From Chloroflexota bacterium (GTDB lineage Bacteria; Chloroflexota; Anaerolineae; Promineifilales; Promineifilaceae): a stretch of DNA of 64,000 bases. Where the stretch lies: contig JAGOMA010000013.1 of NCBI GenBank assembly GCA_017993775.1, forward strand, positions 1 through 64,000. The letters run 5' to 3'. This document shows, one piece after another, positions 52,202 to 60,879 of the stretch (the first letter of the stretch is position 1; each line of letters begins with the position of its first letter). Below the pieces are notes generated by a model, which searched no databases, had not been told where the DNA came from, and was given only the letters and a program-made list of their open reading frames with translations. Made by a program: the position numbers and the translations under genes.

Positions 52202-53914
52202 ATGAACGATTTGCCCACCCCCACCCCAACCCATTCACGCTCTCTGAAGCAGCTTCTGGCCGATTGGGCCACGGCCGTGCAGCACACCAATCACCCCCAA
52301 CCACCCGCCTACCACGGCCCCGACGCGACAATCACCCACCTGACCGAAAACACCCAGGAGGTCACGCCAGGAGCCGGGTTTGTGGCGCGTGTGCGCGTTG
52401 GCAGCGACGGCCACCCGTACATCGGGCAGGCATTGGCGCGGGGCGCGAGCCTGATCCTGGCGCAGCGCCCGGCGGCCGATCTGGGGCTGGCCATTCCCGA
52501 CGGCGTGGCTTATCTGAAAGTGGCCGACACTGCGGAAGCGGCGGCCTGGCTGGCCGCCGCCTGGGAAGATTTCCCTGGCCGCCAGTTGGTGATGATTGGC
52601 GTCACGGGCACGGATGGCAAAACGACGACCAGCAGTATTTTGCACAGCATCTTGCAGGCGGCCGGCCTGCGCGTGGGGCTGCTGAGTACGCTCAAAGCGG
52701 TGGTCGGCGAGAAAGAAGAACCCCTGGCGCCGCACGTCACCACGCCGGAAGCGCCGGTGGTGCAGCGTTACCTGCGCCGCATGGTGGACGCCGGTCTGAC
52801 GCACTGCATTTTGGAATCGACGTCGCATGGATTGGCGCAGCATCGGGTAACGGCCGTCGACTTCGATATCGCCGTGATCACCAACATCACCCACGAACAC
52901 CTGGACTACCATGGCAGCTACGAAGGCTATTTTGCCGCCAAAGCCCGCCTGTTCACCAGCCTGCTGCTGGACGATTGGGCCATCGAGACGCGCAATCCGG
53001 CCAAAAAGCAGGTGGCAAAGACGGCCGTGCTCAACCACGATGACAGCTCATTTGCCCGCTTGCAAGCCATTCCCGTGCCGCATCAGGTTAGCTATGGCCT
53101 CTCTTGCCGCGCCGATGTGACGACAAGCAGCGTCAGATACGACCCCGACCAGACCTGGTTCGACGTGCAGATTTCCTCACCGCTGGGGCGTGTAAACGGC
53201 CGTGTCCCGCCAACCGCGCACACCATCATCGTGCCTTGTGTCACCCACCTGCTGGGCGAGTTCAACCTCTACAACATTCTGGCCGCCACAGCTGCCGCTC
53301 GCGTGCTGCAAATCGCCCCAGAAGCCATCCAGGCCGGGCTGGCAGCCGTGCAGGGTGTCAGCGGGCGAATGGAACGCATCCACGGCGGGCAGCCCTTCCT
53401 GACCATCGTCGATTTTGCCCACACGCCCAACTCGTTGGAACGTTCGATTGCGGCGGCACGGCAGATGGTGGCTGAGCAGAACGGCCGTGTCCTCACCGTA
53501 TTTGGCAGCGCCGGCAAACGCGACGTCGAAAAACGGCGCATGATGGCCGAAATTTCCGCCCAACACGCCGACATCACCATCCTGACAGCCGAAGACCCGC
53601 GCACCGAATCGCTGGATGACATTTTAGAGATGATGGCCTTTGGCTGCCGCAGCCAAGGCAGCGTAGAAGGCAGCACCTTCTGGCGCATGCCCGATCGCGG
53701 CGCGGCCATTTATTTCGCCCTGACCCTGGCGCGGCCACAGGATGTGGTGCTTATTTGCGGCAAAGGTCACGAGCAAACCATGTGTTTTGGCGTCACCGAA
53801 TATCCCTGGGACGACCGGAAAGCCGCCCTGGCCGCCATCAAAGCCTTCCTGGCCAAAGAACCAATGCCCGACCTGGGCCTGCCGACGGGGAACGGATTGA
53901 CGATTGACGATTGA
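52202..53914 (+). CDS. MurE-like Mur ligase
   Basis: A 570-residue Mur ligase resembling UDP-N-acetylmuramoyl-tripeptide synthetase (MurE). The P-loop GVTGTDGKTTT is at about 133-143. TTPEAP, ESTSHGLAQHR and THEHLDYHGSYEGY mark the central domain, and DFAHTPNSLERSI and GKGHEQTMCFG the third. The MurE-type DNPR motif is replaced by TAEDPRTES, so the amino acid added is uncertain; MurE normally adds meso-diaminopimelate or lysine. The ATG at 52202 is preceded by TTG at 52199, which is not preferred. Other peptidoglycan genes are not adjacent, so this could be a MurE paralogue. Confidence 0.82.
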   Translation: MNDLPTPTPTHSRSLKQLLADWATAVQHTNHPQPPAYHGPDATITHLTENTQEVTPGAGFVARVRVGSDGHPYIGQALARGASLILAQRPAADLGLAIPDGVAYLKVADTAEAAAWLAAAWEDFPGRQLVMIGVTGTDGKTTTSSILHSILQAAGLRVGLLSTLKAVVGEKEEPLAPHVTTPEAPVVQRYLRRMVDAGLTHCILESTSHGLAQHRVTAVDFDIAVITNITHEHLDYHGSYEGYFAAKARLFTSLLLDDWAIETRNPAKKQVAKTAVLNHDDSSFARLQAIPVPHQVSYGLSCRADVTTSSVRYDPDQTWFDVQISSPLGRVNGRVPPTAHTIIVPCVTHLLGEFNLYNILAATAAARVLQIAPEAIQAGLAAVQGVSGRMERIHGGQPFLTIVDFAHTPNSLERSIAAARQMVAEQNGRVLTVFGSAGKRDVEKRRMMAEISAQHADITILTAEDPRTESLDDILEMMAFGCRSQGSVEGSTFWRMPDRGAAIYFALTLARPQDVVLICGKGHEQTMCFGVTEYPWDDRKAALAAIKAFLAKEPMPDLGLPTGNGLTIDD

Positions 53915-53947
53915 CAATTTACTATTCGTCTAGCAATGGAGGAAACC

Positions 53948-54523
53948 ATGCTCTCAGAAACCATCAGCCGAATTCAACGCAACCACGGATTGGAACACGC
54001 AACCATCCACGTACTGAGCGAGAAGCACAAGAATTTCAGCGCGCAGGGAAACTCCGACCACCTGGGATTTCACCTGAACATTTACGGCAATGTGACCGAA
54101 GCGGGCGTGTTTGCCGCTGTGGAAGAGGCGTACCGGCGCATGAAGGGCGGCGAGGCCAGCCTGGCGGTGCATCCCAACTGCGGCACGGTGCTGCTAACCA
54201 CAGCCACGATGGCCACTCTGGCGGCGCAAACCACGCTGGCCCTGGAACAAAGACGGCAGCGACGGCCGTCGCTGGACCTGTCTGTAATCGCCAACAGTTT
54301 ACCCACGGCCGTTCTGGCCGTGGTGGTGGCGCTGATTGTGTCACGGCCGTTGGGCATTTACCTCCAGGCCCGCTACACCACCGACGGCGACCTGCGCGAT
54401 TTGCAGCTCGTCAGCATCGAAAAAATCCAGCCCTCGCCCGTAACCCGGCTCTTCCAACTCTTGCTCACCGGCGGCAGCAAAGACCGCCAACCCACAGCCT
54501 ACCGCATCCGCACCAGGGGATGA
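53948..54523 (+). CDS. DUF6391 membrane protein
   Basis: A 191-residue protein with the DUF6391 opening RNHGLEHATIHVLSEKHKNF at about 10-29 and HPNCGTVLLTT near 75-85, followed by two transmembrane helices and a tail. The His/Glu/His and Cys residues may bind a metal, but no activity is known. The ATG at 53948 is chosen because GGAGG lies six bases upstream, while that at 53936 overlaps it. It follows the MurE-like gene by about 30 bases. Confidence 0.78.
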   Translation: MLSETISRIQRNHGLEHATIHVLSEKHKNFSAQGNSDHLGFHLNIYGNVTEAGVFAAVEEAYRRMKGGEASLAVHPNCGTVLLTTATMATLAAQTTLALEQRRQRRPSLDLSVIANSLPTAVLAVVVALIVSRPLGIYLQARYTTDGDLRDLQLVSIEKIQPSPVTRLFQLLLTGGSKDRQPTAYRIRTRG

Positions 54524-54529
54524 TAAACG

Positions 54530-54590
54530 AGACCCCAAGGGTTTTGCCCCGCGCAGCGCGAAACAACTCCATGTAAAACCCTTGAGGCCT
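54530..54590. repeat. CCCYAAGGG hairpin, copy 7
   Basis: AGACCCCAAGGGTTTT (54530-54545) pairs with AAAACCCTTGAGGCCT (54575-54590) with two mismatches, in the gap before holA. Confidence 0.8.
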
Positions 54591-54603
54591 GGACCATTTT
54601 TCT

Positions 54604-55557
54604 ATGTTCTACATTTTTCACGGCAAAGATACCCATGCGCAAAAAGAAATGCTGGCCGATTTGATCAGCAAATCAGGCGATCCGGCTATGCTGGATTTAA
54701 ACACAACGCGCCTGGATGGTCTGGTTTCGCTTAACAATTTGCGGCATGCGTGCAGCGCCATGCCCTTCCTGGCCGATGTGCGGCTGATCCTTGTCTCCGG
54801 GCTGTTTACCGCCAAGCCAGACAAAGCCTATCTTAAGGAATTGGCCGATTATCTGCCGCAAATGCCTGAGACCACCCGGCTATTTTTTCTGGAACCCGAC
54901 GAACTTTCCGGCAGCCATCCCATCCTGAAGCTGGCCGAAGCGGAGAAAACGGGGTTTGCCAAGCTGTTCAAACCGCTGGAAGGCGCGCAGTTAGATCGTT
55001 GGATTCGGCAGCAGGTGGAGGAGCGAAACGGCCGTATCGCCCCCCACGCCATCCACTTGCTTTCAATCAACATCGGCAGCAATATGGAAATTCTGGAAAA
55101 CGAGATCGAAAAGCTGACGCTCTACAAAGGCGAGGCCGAAATCACCGGCGACGACGTGACCCTGATGTCGCCTTATCTGGCCGAAGCCAGCATTTTTGAT
55201 CTGGTGGACGCGCTGGGAAATCGTAACAGCAAGAAAGCGTCCTTACTGCTGCAACAAAAATTCAACGAAGGGACCGATCCCTTTTACCTATTTTCCATGT
55301 TTGTGCGCCAGTTCCGGCTGCTCATTCAGGTGAAAGAAATGGTTGATGCAGGCAGCCGCGCCCAGGCCATCAGCCAGCGCTTGAAGATGCATAGTTTTGT
55401 GGCCGGCAAGCTTTACCAACAAAGCGCCCAGTTCAGCCTGCCCCAGCTTGAGCAAATTTACCGCCACCTGCTAGAAGTCGATGTGGCCGTCAAAACCGGT
55501 CGCAACGACATGGTGACGGCGCTGAACCTGCTGGTCGCGGCACTGACAGCGCCCTAG
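54604..55557 (+). CDS. holA: DNA polymerase III delta subunit
   Basis: A 317-residue clamp-loader subunit that opens the sliding clamp during DNA replication. The arrangement is of the HolA family: an N-terminal AAA+-like domain that has lost the nucleotide motifs (FHGKDTHAQKEMLADLIS, residues 5-22), the TTRLFFLEPDE segment, then a helical domain with NIGSNMEILENEIEKLTLY and the conserved EASIFDLVDALGNRN stretch, and a C-terminal collar with RQFRLLIQVKEM. Length is usual for the family. No ribosome site is evident before the ATG, so an alternative start is possible. The gene lies after DUF6391 in the same direction. Confidence 0.9.
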   Translation: MFYIFHGKDTHAQKEMLADLISKSGDPAMLDLNTTRLDGLVSLNNLRHACSAMPFLADVRLILVSGLFTAKPDKAYLKELADYLPQMPETTRLFFLEPDELSGSHPILKLAEAEKTGFAKLFKPLEGAQLDRWIRQQVEERNGRIAPHAIHLLSINIGSNMEILENEIEKLTLYKGEAEITGDDVTLMSPYLAEASIFDLVDALGNRNSKKASLLLQQKFNEGTDPFYLFSMFVRQFRLLIQVKEMVDAGSRAQAISQRLKMHSFVAGKLYQQSAQFSLPQLEQIYRHLLEVDVAVKTGRNDMVTALNLLVAALTAP

Positions 55558-55561
55558 GGAA

Positions 55562-55655
55562 AGGAGATTGGAATTTAGAGACTGGAGACCTTCCAATCCC
55601 CAATCCCCAATCCCTAATCCCTAATCCCTAATCCCTAATCCCCATCCCCCATCTC
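55562..55655. repeat. Tandem CCCCAATCCCTAATCC repeat
   Basis: GGAGATTGGAATTTAGAGACTGGAGACC is followed by about ten copies of CCCTAATC/CCCCAATC. It fills the gap between two convergent genes and is the longest tract of its kind here. The minus-strand gene ends inside it. Confidence 0.8.
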
Positions 55656-56672
55656 CGGGTACGCCCACAAGCCAGGAAAGCCGCCGGTGTGCAGGAAGAT
55701 CACGGTGTCGTCGGGGGTGAAACGGCCGTTTCCCACCCCATCCACCAGCCCCGCCATCGCCTTGCCCGTGTACACCGGGTCCAGCAGGATGCCTTCCGTG
55801 CGCGCCAGCAGGCGCACGGCCGTGCGCGATTCTTCCGTCAGCGCCGCATACCCTGGTCCTACGTAAGTCCCTTCAATGATGGGCACATCAACTGGCTGGA
55901 AGGAATGAGTTTCGCCTAAAGCCGCGCACAACTCACTCGCCAGACGCGCCAGACTGGCCGGAAAGGCTTTCCACAGCTTGCCCACGTCAATGCCCAGCAC
56001 GCGAATCGGCGAATCGAGCAGAGCAAACCCGGCCAGCAACCCGGCCAGCGTGCCGCCGGTCCCGGCCGCCGTGATCACCGTCACCCGCGCCAAATCCAGC
56101 CCCAAAGCCACCGCCTGCTCGTGAATTTCCCGCGCCGCGTCCACGTAACCCAGGCAGCCGGTGACGGTGTGGCCGCCGACCGGCATAAAATACGCGCCCG
56201 GTCCCACCAACGCCGCCGAGACCCATCGCACCAGCCGGTTGGTGGCTTCCAACGTCATCGAGGCCGCCCCGCCGCCGCCAAAGGGGATGAAGTGCAATTT
56301 CGCGCCGAGGAGCGCATCGAGCAAGAGATTGCCCTGGAGGGTGGACGGCCGTTTCTCAAAAAAGAACAGGTGGGCTTCCAACCCCAGACGAGCGCAGGCG
56401 GCGGCCGTCATGCGGGCGTGGTTGGATTGCAGCCCGCCGTAGGTGATGACTTTCCGTTGGCCCCGGGTCAACACCTCGGCCATCAAAAAAGCCAGTTTGC
56501 GCCCTTTGTTGCCGCCGAAGGCCGGCCCGATGGTGTCGTCGCGCTTGATCCAGAGAGATGGACCGCCCAAGACGGCCGTCAGCCGGGGCAGAGGTTCCAG
56601 GGGTGTGGGCAACTGCGCCAATGGCAGGCGGGGGAATTGGGTCAGGCGGTCTTGCAGTTGGGCCGGAAGCAT
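55635..56672 (-). CDS. PLP-dependent ACC deaminase/D-cysteine desulfhydrase-like enzyme
   Basis: A 345-residue fold-type II PLP enzyme. The PLP lysine is K56 within GGNKGRKLAF, and glycine-rich TAAGTGGTLAG later binds the cofactor phosphate. IKRDDTIGPAF precedes the lysine, as in ACC deaminase and D-cysteine desulfhydrase. Which of these activities applies cannot be decided. The ATG at 56672 is used; a TTG at 56678 is the alternative. It is alone on its strand, followed downstream by the spacer repeat. Confidence 0.87.
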   Translation of the reverse strand: MLPAQLQDRLTQFPRLPLAQLPTPLEPLPRLTAVLGGPSLWIKRDDTIGPAFGGNKGRKLAFLMAEVLTRGQRKVITYGGLQSNHARMTAAACARLGLEAHLFFFEKRPSTLQGNLLLDALLGAKLHFIPFGGGGAASMTLEATNRLVRWVSAALVGPGAYFMPVGGHTVTGCLGYVDAAREIHEQAVALGLDLARVTVITAAGTGGTLAGLLAGFALLDSPIRVLGIDVGKLWKAFPASLARLASELCAALGETHSFQPVDVPIIEGTYVGPGYAALTEESRTAVRLLARTEGILLDPVYTGKAMAGLVDGVGNGRFTPDDTVIFLHTGGFPGLWAYPEMGDGD

Positions 56673-56734
56673 GGGCAATTGTCAATGGGGATCCGTCAAT
56701 TGTCAATTTTGCATGGGGGCAATTTGGCCCGTTT

Positions 56735-56772
56735 AAAAAGCAGGGGCAGGACACCGCCCGATGTCCTGCCCC
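56735..56772 (-). terminator. Rho-independent terminator
   Basis: On the minus strand GGGGCAGGACA pairs with TGTCCTGCCCC (56772-56762 with 56753-56743), followed by TGCTTTTT. It lies about 60 bp after the stop of the gene that ends at 56832 and before the start of the PLP-enzyme gene. Confidence 0.9.
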
Positions 56773-56831
56773 ACAAAAGGACTTAACCACTATCTGATGA
56801 GCGAGATCAGATGGGTAACAGGGAAAGGCTC

Positions 56832-57380
56832 CTACCGCACCCAGAGACGCCGGGTCGGCGTGTAGATGGAATCTAAAAGCAAGCTGTAACCCCGCCGCTG
56901 CGCAATATCATCGGCCGTTACCAACATTACGTTGGTAAGCGAATGCAACGTGGCAAACAGGGGTGATGGCAGATCTTTCACCGCCTGGGTCAGATACCCG
57001 TCCAGAGCCAGGAGGTACGAGCGCAGCGCCGCCGAATTAGAGGCCACCACGACAAGCAAATTCAGGGTGGGGTCCAGCGGCACGGCCGTTTCCGTTTGCG
57101 CGTCCGGATTCAGATTCGGATCGAAATAATGCACGGCCTGAACATGTTCATCCACAGCGCCGATCGCCTTGGCCAGACCAACAGCCAGATGGAATTTAAA
57201 GTATTCCACAAAATCAGGCCGCGCCATCAGCAGCGGCAGGTCATAAGCGCGATAGGGCAGGGTCATCTTATGGCGCGCCTGGTCCAAGGCGGCGTCGCAC
57301 AGTTGTTCGGCGGTGATGGGCAGACTGGCAAATTGGGTATCGGGTAAAATGTTTTCTTCGACCAGTGCAGTTCGGGTCAT
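56832..57380 (-). CDS. Hypothetical protein of unknown function
   Basis: A 182-residue soluble protein, mostly helical, with no signal peptide or membrane helix. I do not recognise a family. Visible features include a polar N-terminus, LCDAALDQARHKMTLPYRAY, a segment SNSAALRSYLLALDGYLTQA and a basic C-terminal end (YTPTRRLWVR). AAGGAG precedes the ATG at 57380. Two ACGGCCGT copies lie in the gap upstream (57450, 57475). A terminator follows. Its neighbours (PLP enzyme, two-component pair) give no functional clue. Confidence 0.75.
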   Translation of the reverse strand: MTRTALVEENILPDTQFASLPITAEQLCDAALDQARHKMTLPYRAYDLPLLMARPDFVEYFKFHLAVGLAKAIGAVDEHVQAVHYFDPNLNPDAQTETAVPLDPTLNLLVVVASNSAALRSYLLALDGYLTQAVKDLPSPLFATLHSLTNVMLVTADDIAQRRGYSLLLDSIYTPTRRLWVR

Positions 57381-57522
57381 GGGTAATAATCTCCTTGCGA
57401 ATATGGGAAATAGTGGGCCTGGGTCATACATAGGCAGCACTGTAGCATAACGGCCGTCAAAAACGCATAGAAAAACGGCCGTCGCCCATGAAAATTGTAT
57501 GAAAATTGGCAGCTTACGGGGA

Positions 57523-58224
57523 TTAGCCGGGGCAATCCAACATATAACCCACACCCGGCACGGTGACGATGAGGGTCGGGTTGGCCGGGTCTGGCTCCAG
57601 CTTGCGGCGCAAATAGCGAATGTAAGCCCGCAGGTAATCGAGGTCGTCGCGGTATTCTGGCCCCCACACGGCCGTCAACAACTGTTCATGCAGCAGCACC
57701 TGATTCTGATGCCTGGCCAGTTCGTACAGGAGGTTGTATTCCGTGCGCGTCAGGTGTACGTTGTCACCGGCCACGGCCACCCGCCGCCGCGCCAGATCCA
57801 TGCGCAGCGGACCGCACACAATTTCTGCGTCGGCCGCGTCTCCCTCCTCACGATGGGCGCGCTTTAGCACGGCGCGCACCCGCGCCAACAATTCGCGGGA
57901 GCTGAAGGGTTTGGTCACGTAATCGTCGGCCCCGGCGTCAAAACCACGCAGGATGTCCGATTCCTGCACCTTGGCCGTTAGCAAGATGATGGGTACGTCG
58001 GAAAATTCGCGCACGCGGCGGGCGACGCCAAAGCCGTCCAGGTCGCTGGTCAGCACGATGTCGAGGAGGATGAGGTCGGGTTGGGACACGGCCGTTAACC
58101 GCACCGCCTCCTCGCCATCCCCCGTTGTCAGCACCGCAAACCCGGTCGCCATCATCACCTCACGCACCAGGCGCACAAGTTTTGGCTCATCTTCCACAAT
58201 CAAAATCGTTTGCTTTTGCATCAT
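57523..58224 (-). CDS. OmpR-family response regulator
   Basis: A 233-residue regulator: receiver with LIVEDEPK, acceptor Asp in LILLDIVL (about residue 53) and lysine in DDYVTKPFSS, then a winged-helix domain with LRAYIRYLRRKLEPDP. The ATG at 58224 or 58221 has GGGAGGG upstream and overlaps the kinase stop (TGATG), so it is coupled to the sensor upstream. The kinase-regulator order is opposite to that of the pair at 25654. Confidence 0.94.
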   Translation of the reverse strand: MMQKQTILIVEDEPKLVRLVREVMMATGFAVLTTGDGEEAVRLTAVSQPDLILLDIVLTSDLDGFGVARRVREFSDVPIILLTAKVQESDILRGFDAGADDYVTKPFSSRELLARVRAVLKRAHREEGDAADAEIVCGPLRMDLARRRVAVAGDNVHLTRTEYNLLYELARHQNQVLLHEQLLTAVWGPEYRDDLDYLRAYIRYLRRKLEPDPANPTLIVTVPGVGYMLDCPG

Positions 58225-59519
58225 CACGTCCCTCCCCATTCCCGCAGCGGGATAGAAAAATGAAGCGTCGTCCCCTCGCCTACGGCGCTGTCGGCCCAGA
58301 TACGGCCGCCATGGGCTTCCACGATGGCCCGCGACACCGGCAAGCCCAACCCTGTGCCGGGCACATGGTAGCCGGTCGGCGCCTTCACGCGGAAATACTT
58401 GTCGAACAGCGGAATCAGGTCCTCAGGCGAAATGCCCACGCCCTGATCGGCCACGCTCACCACCACATCCTCGACGCGTACCTTGCCGCTGATAACCACC
58501 AGCCCGCCATCGGGCGAGTATTTGATGGCGTTGTCTAAAATATTGCGGATGACCTGCTTCATGCGCTGCGGGTCTGCGTCGACAATGGGAAATTGCGCCG
58601 GAAAATCCAGCACAAAACGATGTTTACGCGACTGCCGCTGCATTTCTTCCATAATTTCCTGGGCCATGTGCGGCAAGCGCACCGGTTGAAGCTCAATCTC
58701 CAGCTGCCCCACGTCAATGAGCGACGAATCGAGGATCTGAGCGATCATGCCTTCCAGATTGTCGCATTCCGCTTCGATAAGCTGTAAAAATTCGCGGCTC
58801 TTTTCCGGCGCCCAGGTGACCTCTTCTAGAAGTAAGGCGGTGGCGTACCCTTTGATGGCCGCCAGCGGCGTGCGCAGTTCATGGGACAGGGTGGCTAAAA
58901 TTTCGGTGCGCAGGCGGTTGGCTTCGTGGGCTTCGCGGCTGGCAGCGGCGGCCGCATCCAGACGCACGCGGTCAATCTCCAGCCCAACCAGATCGGCCAG
59001 GGCCTGTACGAAGGGCACGTCGCCGGACGAGAAGGTAAGCGGACCGCGCAGGGTTTCCAGCACCAGGACGCCGTATTTCTGCGGACCGGCGGTGATGGGC
59101 GCGGCGATAAGGCTGTGGGGCAGCATGTCGCTGCCATAGGCGCGGCTCATGGCCAGTTGATTGGCCGGACGCAAGCTGCTTTTTTCGGCGGCTACGGCCG
59201 TTTCCGTGCCCAGCAGCCGCGCCTTATTTTCCGTAAACACCCGGCCGGTCACCGATTCCCCCGGCTCCAGGCGCATCGCCAGCACCGCCTCGCGGTCTTG
59301 CAGCGCCGGTCCCCACACCGCCTGTGGCTGAAACACCTGCGCCTGCGGATCCCACAACAAAATCACGCCAAATTCGGCCGGTTCCAGCAGATCGGTAATC
59401 TTCTCAATCACCGATTGCAAGAGCTGCGGCAGGTCTAGCTGGGCGGTTAACACCTCGGCCACCTCGATGATGGCGCGCAGTTTGTTGTTCAACAGGTCAT
59501 TGGTCGGATTGGAGATCAT
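58224..59519 (-). CDS. GAF-domain histidine kinase
   Basis: A 431-residue soluble sensor kinase. It has an N-terminal GAF domain (about 15-190, with ITDLLEPAEFGVILLWDP early and PITAGPQKYGVLVLETL later), a HisKA with LSHELRTPLAAIKGYA (His at about residue 217) and a HATPase with RNILDNAIKYSPDGG, DQGVGISPED and GTGLGLPVSRAI. No transmembrane helix is seen, so a cytoplasmic signal is likely. The gene begins inside the GMC oxidoreductase gene (23-base overlap, same strand), so its translation may depend on that gene. Confidence 0.93.
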   Translation of the reverse strand: MISNPTNDLLNNKLRAIIEVAEVLTAQLDLPQLLQSVIEKITDLLEPAEFGVILLWDPQAQVFQPQAVWGPALQDREAVLAMRLEPGESVTGRVFTENKARLLGTETAVAAEKSSLRPANQLAMSRAYGSDMLPHSLIAAPITAGPQKYGVLVLETLRGPLTFSSGDVPFVQALADLVGLEIDRVRLDAAAAASREAHEANRLRTEILATLSHELRTPLAAIKGYATALLLEEVTWAPEKSREFLQLIEAECDNLEGMIAQILDSSLIDVGQLEIELQPVRLPHMAQEIMEEMQRQSRKHRFVLDFPAQFPIVDADPQRMKQVIRNILDNAIKYSPDGGLVVISGKVRVEDVVVSVADQGVGISPEDLIPLFDKYFRVKAPTGYHVPGTGLGLPVSRAIVEAHGGRIWADSAVGEGTTLHFSIPLREWGGT

Positions 59520-60831
59520 AGGCGCTCTGGATGTGGGCCGCCAGCCGTTTGGCCAGGGCGATGATGGTCAGCACGGTCGGTCGGGCCAGGGCTTCCGGGA
59601 AGACGCTGGCGTCGCAGACGTACAAATTCTTGATTTCGGTTTGCAGGTTGGTATCCAGCATGGTCCCCAGGCGTACGGTGCCGCTGGGATGGGTGCCGCG
59701 AATAGGCGTGGTAAAAATCGTGTCGGGGTCGCAGCCGGCCTGGCGCAAAATCTGCCCGGCGACAGCTTCGGCGCGGGCCAGGCGCTGCCGGTCGTGGGGC
59801 GTGAGACCTTTGTGGATACGGCCGTCTACCCCCACTCCGCCGCTGATTTCATCTTTCAACTTGATCATCACGCCATAGGTGCGCCCCCAGCGATGCCAGG
59901 TCAGCGGGTAAGCCGGGCCTTTCAGGGCCATGATGATGGGGTAGAGCAGCCACGGGTCGATAAGCGTGGAAAACAGCACGCCCAGGTCATCGTCGGCGTA
60001 ACTCCAGGTCATAGGCGGTTCCGTGCCGTTGCCTTTTTCCGGCGCGTAGCCGTAGACCATGACGGTGGTGTCCATGGTCATGCCCTGCCCGGCGGCGGGC
60101 AGGCCGCTGCGCTGCAAAATGCGCGGCGTGCCAATGCCCCCGGCGGCCAGGATGACGATGGGGGCGTGGATGGCAAACGGCCGTCCGCCCACCTTGCCCG
60201 CCACCCCCATCACCACGCCATCTTCGTGCAGCACCTGCTCCACCCGCGCCCCGGTCCATAAATCCAGCCCGTCGGCCACCGCCTGATCCACAAATTCGGC
60301 GGCGTTCCACTTCGCGCCGCAGCGGCAGCCCAACATGCAGGTGGCCTGGCAGTGGAACTGCGGCGCGCGCGCCGGGGACATGAACTTATCCTGCGGCTGC
60401 CAATCCATGCCCAATTCGGCGGCGGCGGCGGCGATGCGGGTGGAAGCCGCGCCGCGCAGCTCGGCGGGCAGCGGGGCAATGAGTAGTTCGTCGCTGGTTT
60501 CGTTGGCGTAGGGGTGGAGGTTGATGCCGTACTTGGCCTGCCAAAAGGGCAACGGCCGTGCCGCGCAGCCGCAGTACATGCTCGTCGCCCCGCCCAGCAT
60601 GAGCGGGCGGATGATGTTCAGCCCTTCGGTGGTGAAGAGCAGCGACCGGCGGTCGCTGTAGAGCATTGCGCCGGGATACGTGCCGTATAGAGGGCTGCCG
60701 CGCCAATCGCGCCCGCGCTCCAGCAGCGTCACGCCCAACCCGGCGTTGGCCCGCGCCAACTGCCGCGCCACGGTGGCCCCGCCCGGCCCGGAGCCGATAA
60801 TCACCACGTCGGTTTGTTTGCTCTGCGTCAT
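59497..60831 (-). CDS. GMC-family flavin oxidoreductase
   Basis: A 444-residue FAD-dependent oxidoreductase of the GMC type. The N-terminal dinucleotide-binding motif VVIIGSGPGGATVARQLA is followed by a catalytic-type central part and a C-terminal GMC domain with GTHPSGTVRLG and YVCDASVFPEALARPTVLTII. The His in GTHPSG is the likely catalytic base. No signal peptide is obvious. Its 3' end overlaps the GAF-kinase gene by 23 bases, so the three genes (oxidase, kinase, regulator) form one transcript. Substrate is unknown; an alcohol or sugar is typical. Confidence 0.88.
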   Translation of the reverse strand: MTQSKQTDVVIIGSGPGGATVARQLARANAGLGVTLLERGRDWRGSPLYGTYPGAMLYSDRRSLLFTTEGLNIIRPLMLGGATSMYCGCAARPLPFWQAKYGINLHPYANETSDELLIAPLPAELRGAASTRIAAAAAELGMDWQPQDKFMSPARAPQFHCQATCMLGCRCGAKWNAAEFVDQAVADGLDLWTGARVEQVLHEDGVVMGVAGKVGGRPFAIHAPIVILAAGGIGTPRILQRSGLPAAGQGMTMDTTVMVYGYAPEKGNGTEPPMTWSYADDDLGVLFSTLIDPWLLYPIIMALKGPAYPLTWHRWGRTYGVMIKLKDEISGGVGVDGRIHKGLTPHDRQRLARAEAVAGQILRQAGCDPDTIFTTPIRGTHPSGTVRLGTMLDTNLQTEIKNLYVCDASVFPEALARPTVLTIIALAKRLAAHIQSAYDLQSDQ

Positions 60832-60879
60832 GGGTCTATTTTAGCACAACGGGCAAGCGGGGCGGGCCGCGAACGGCCG

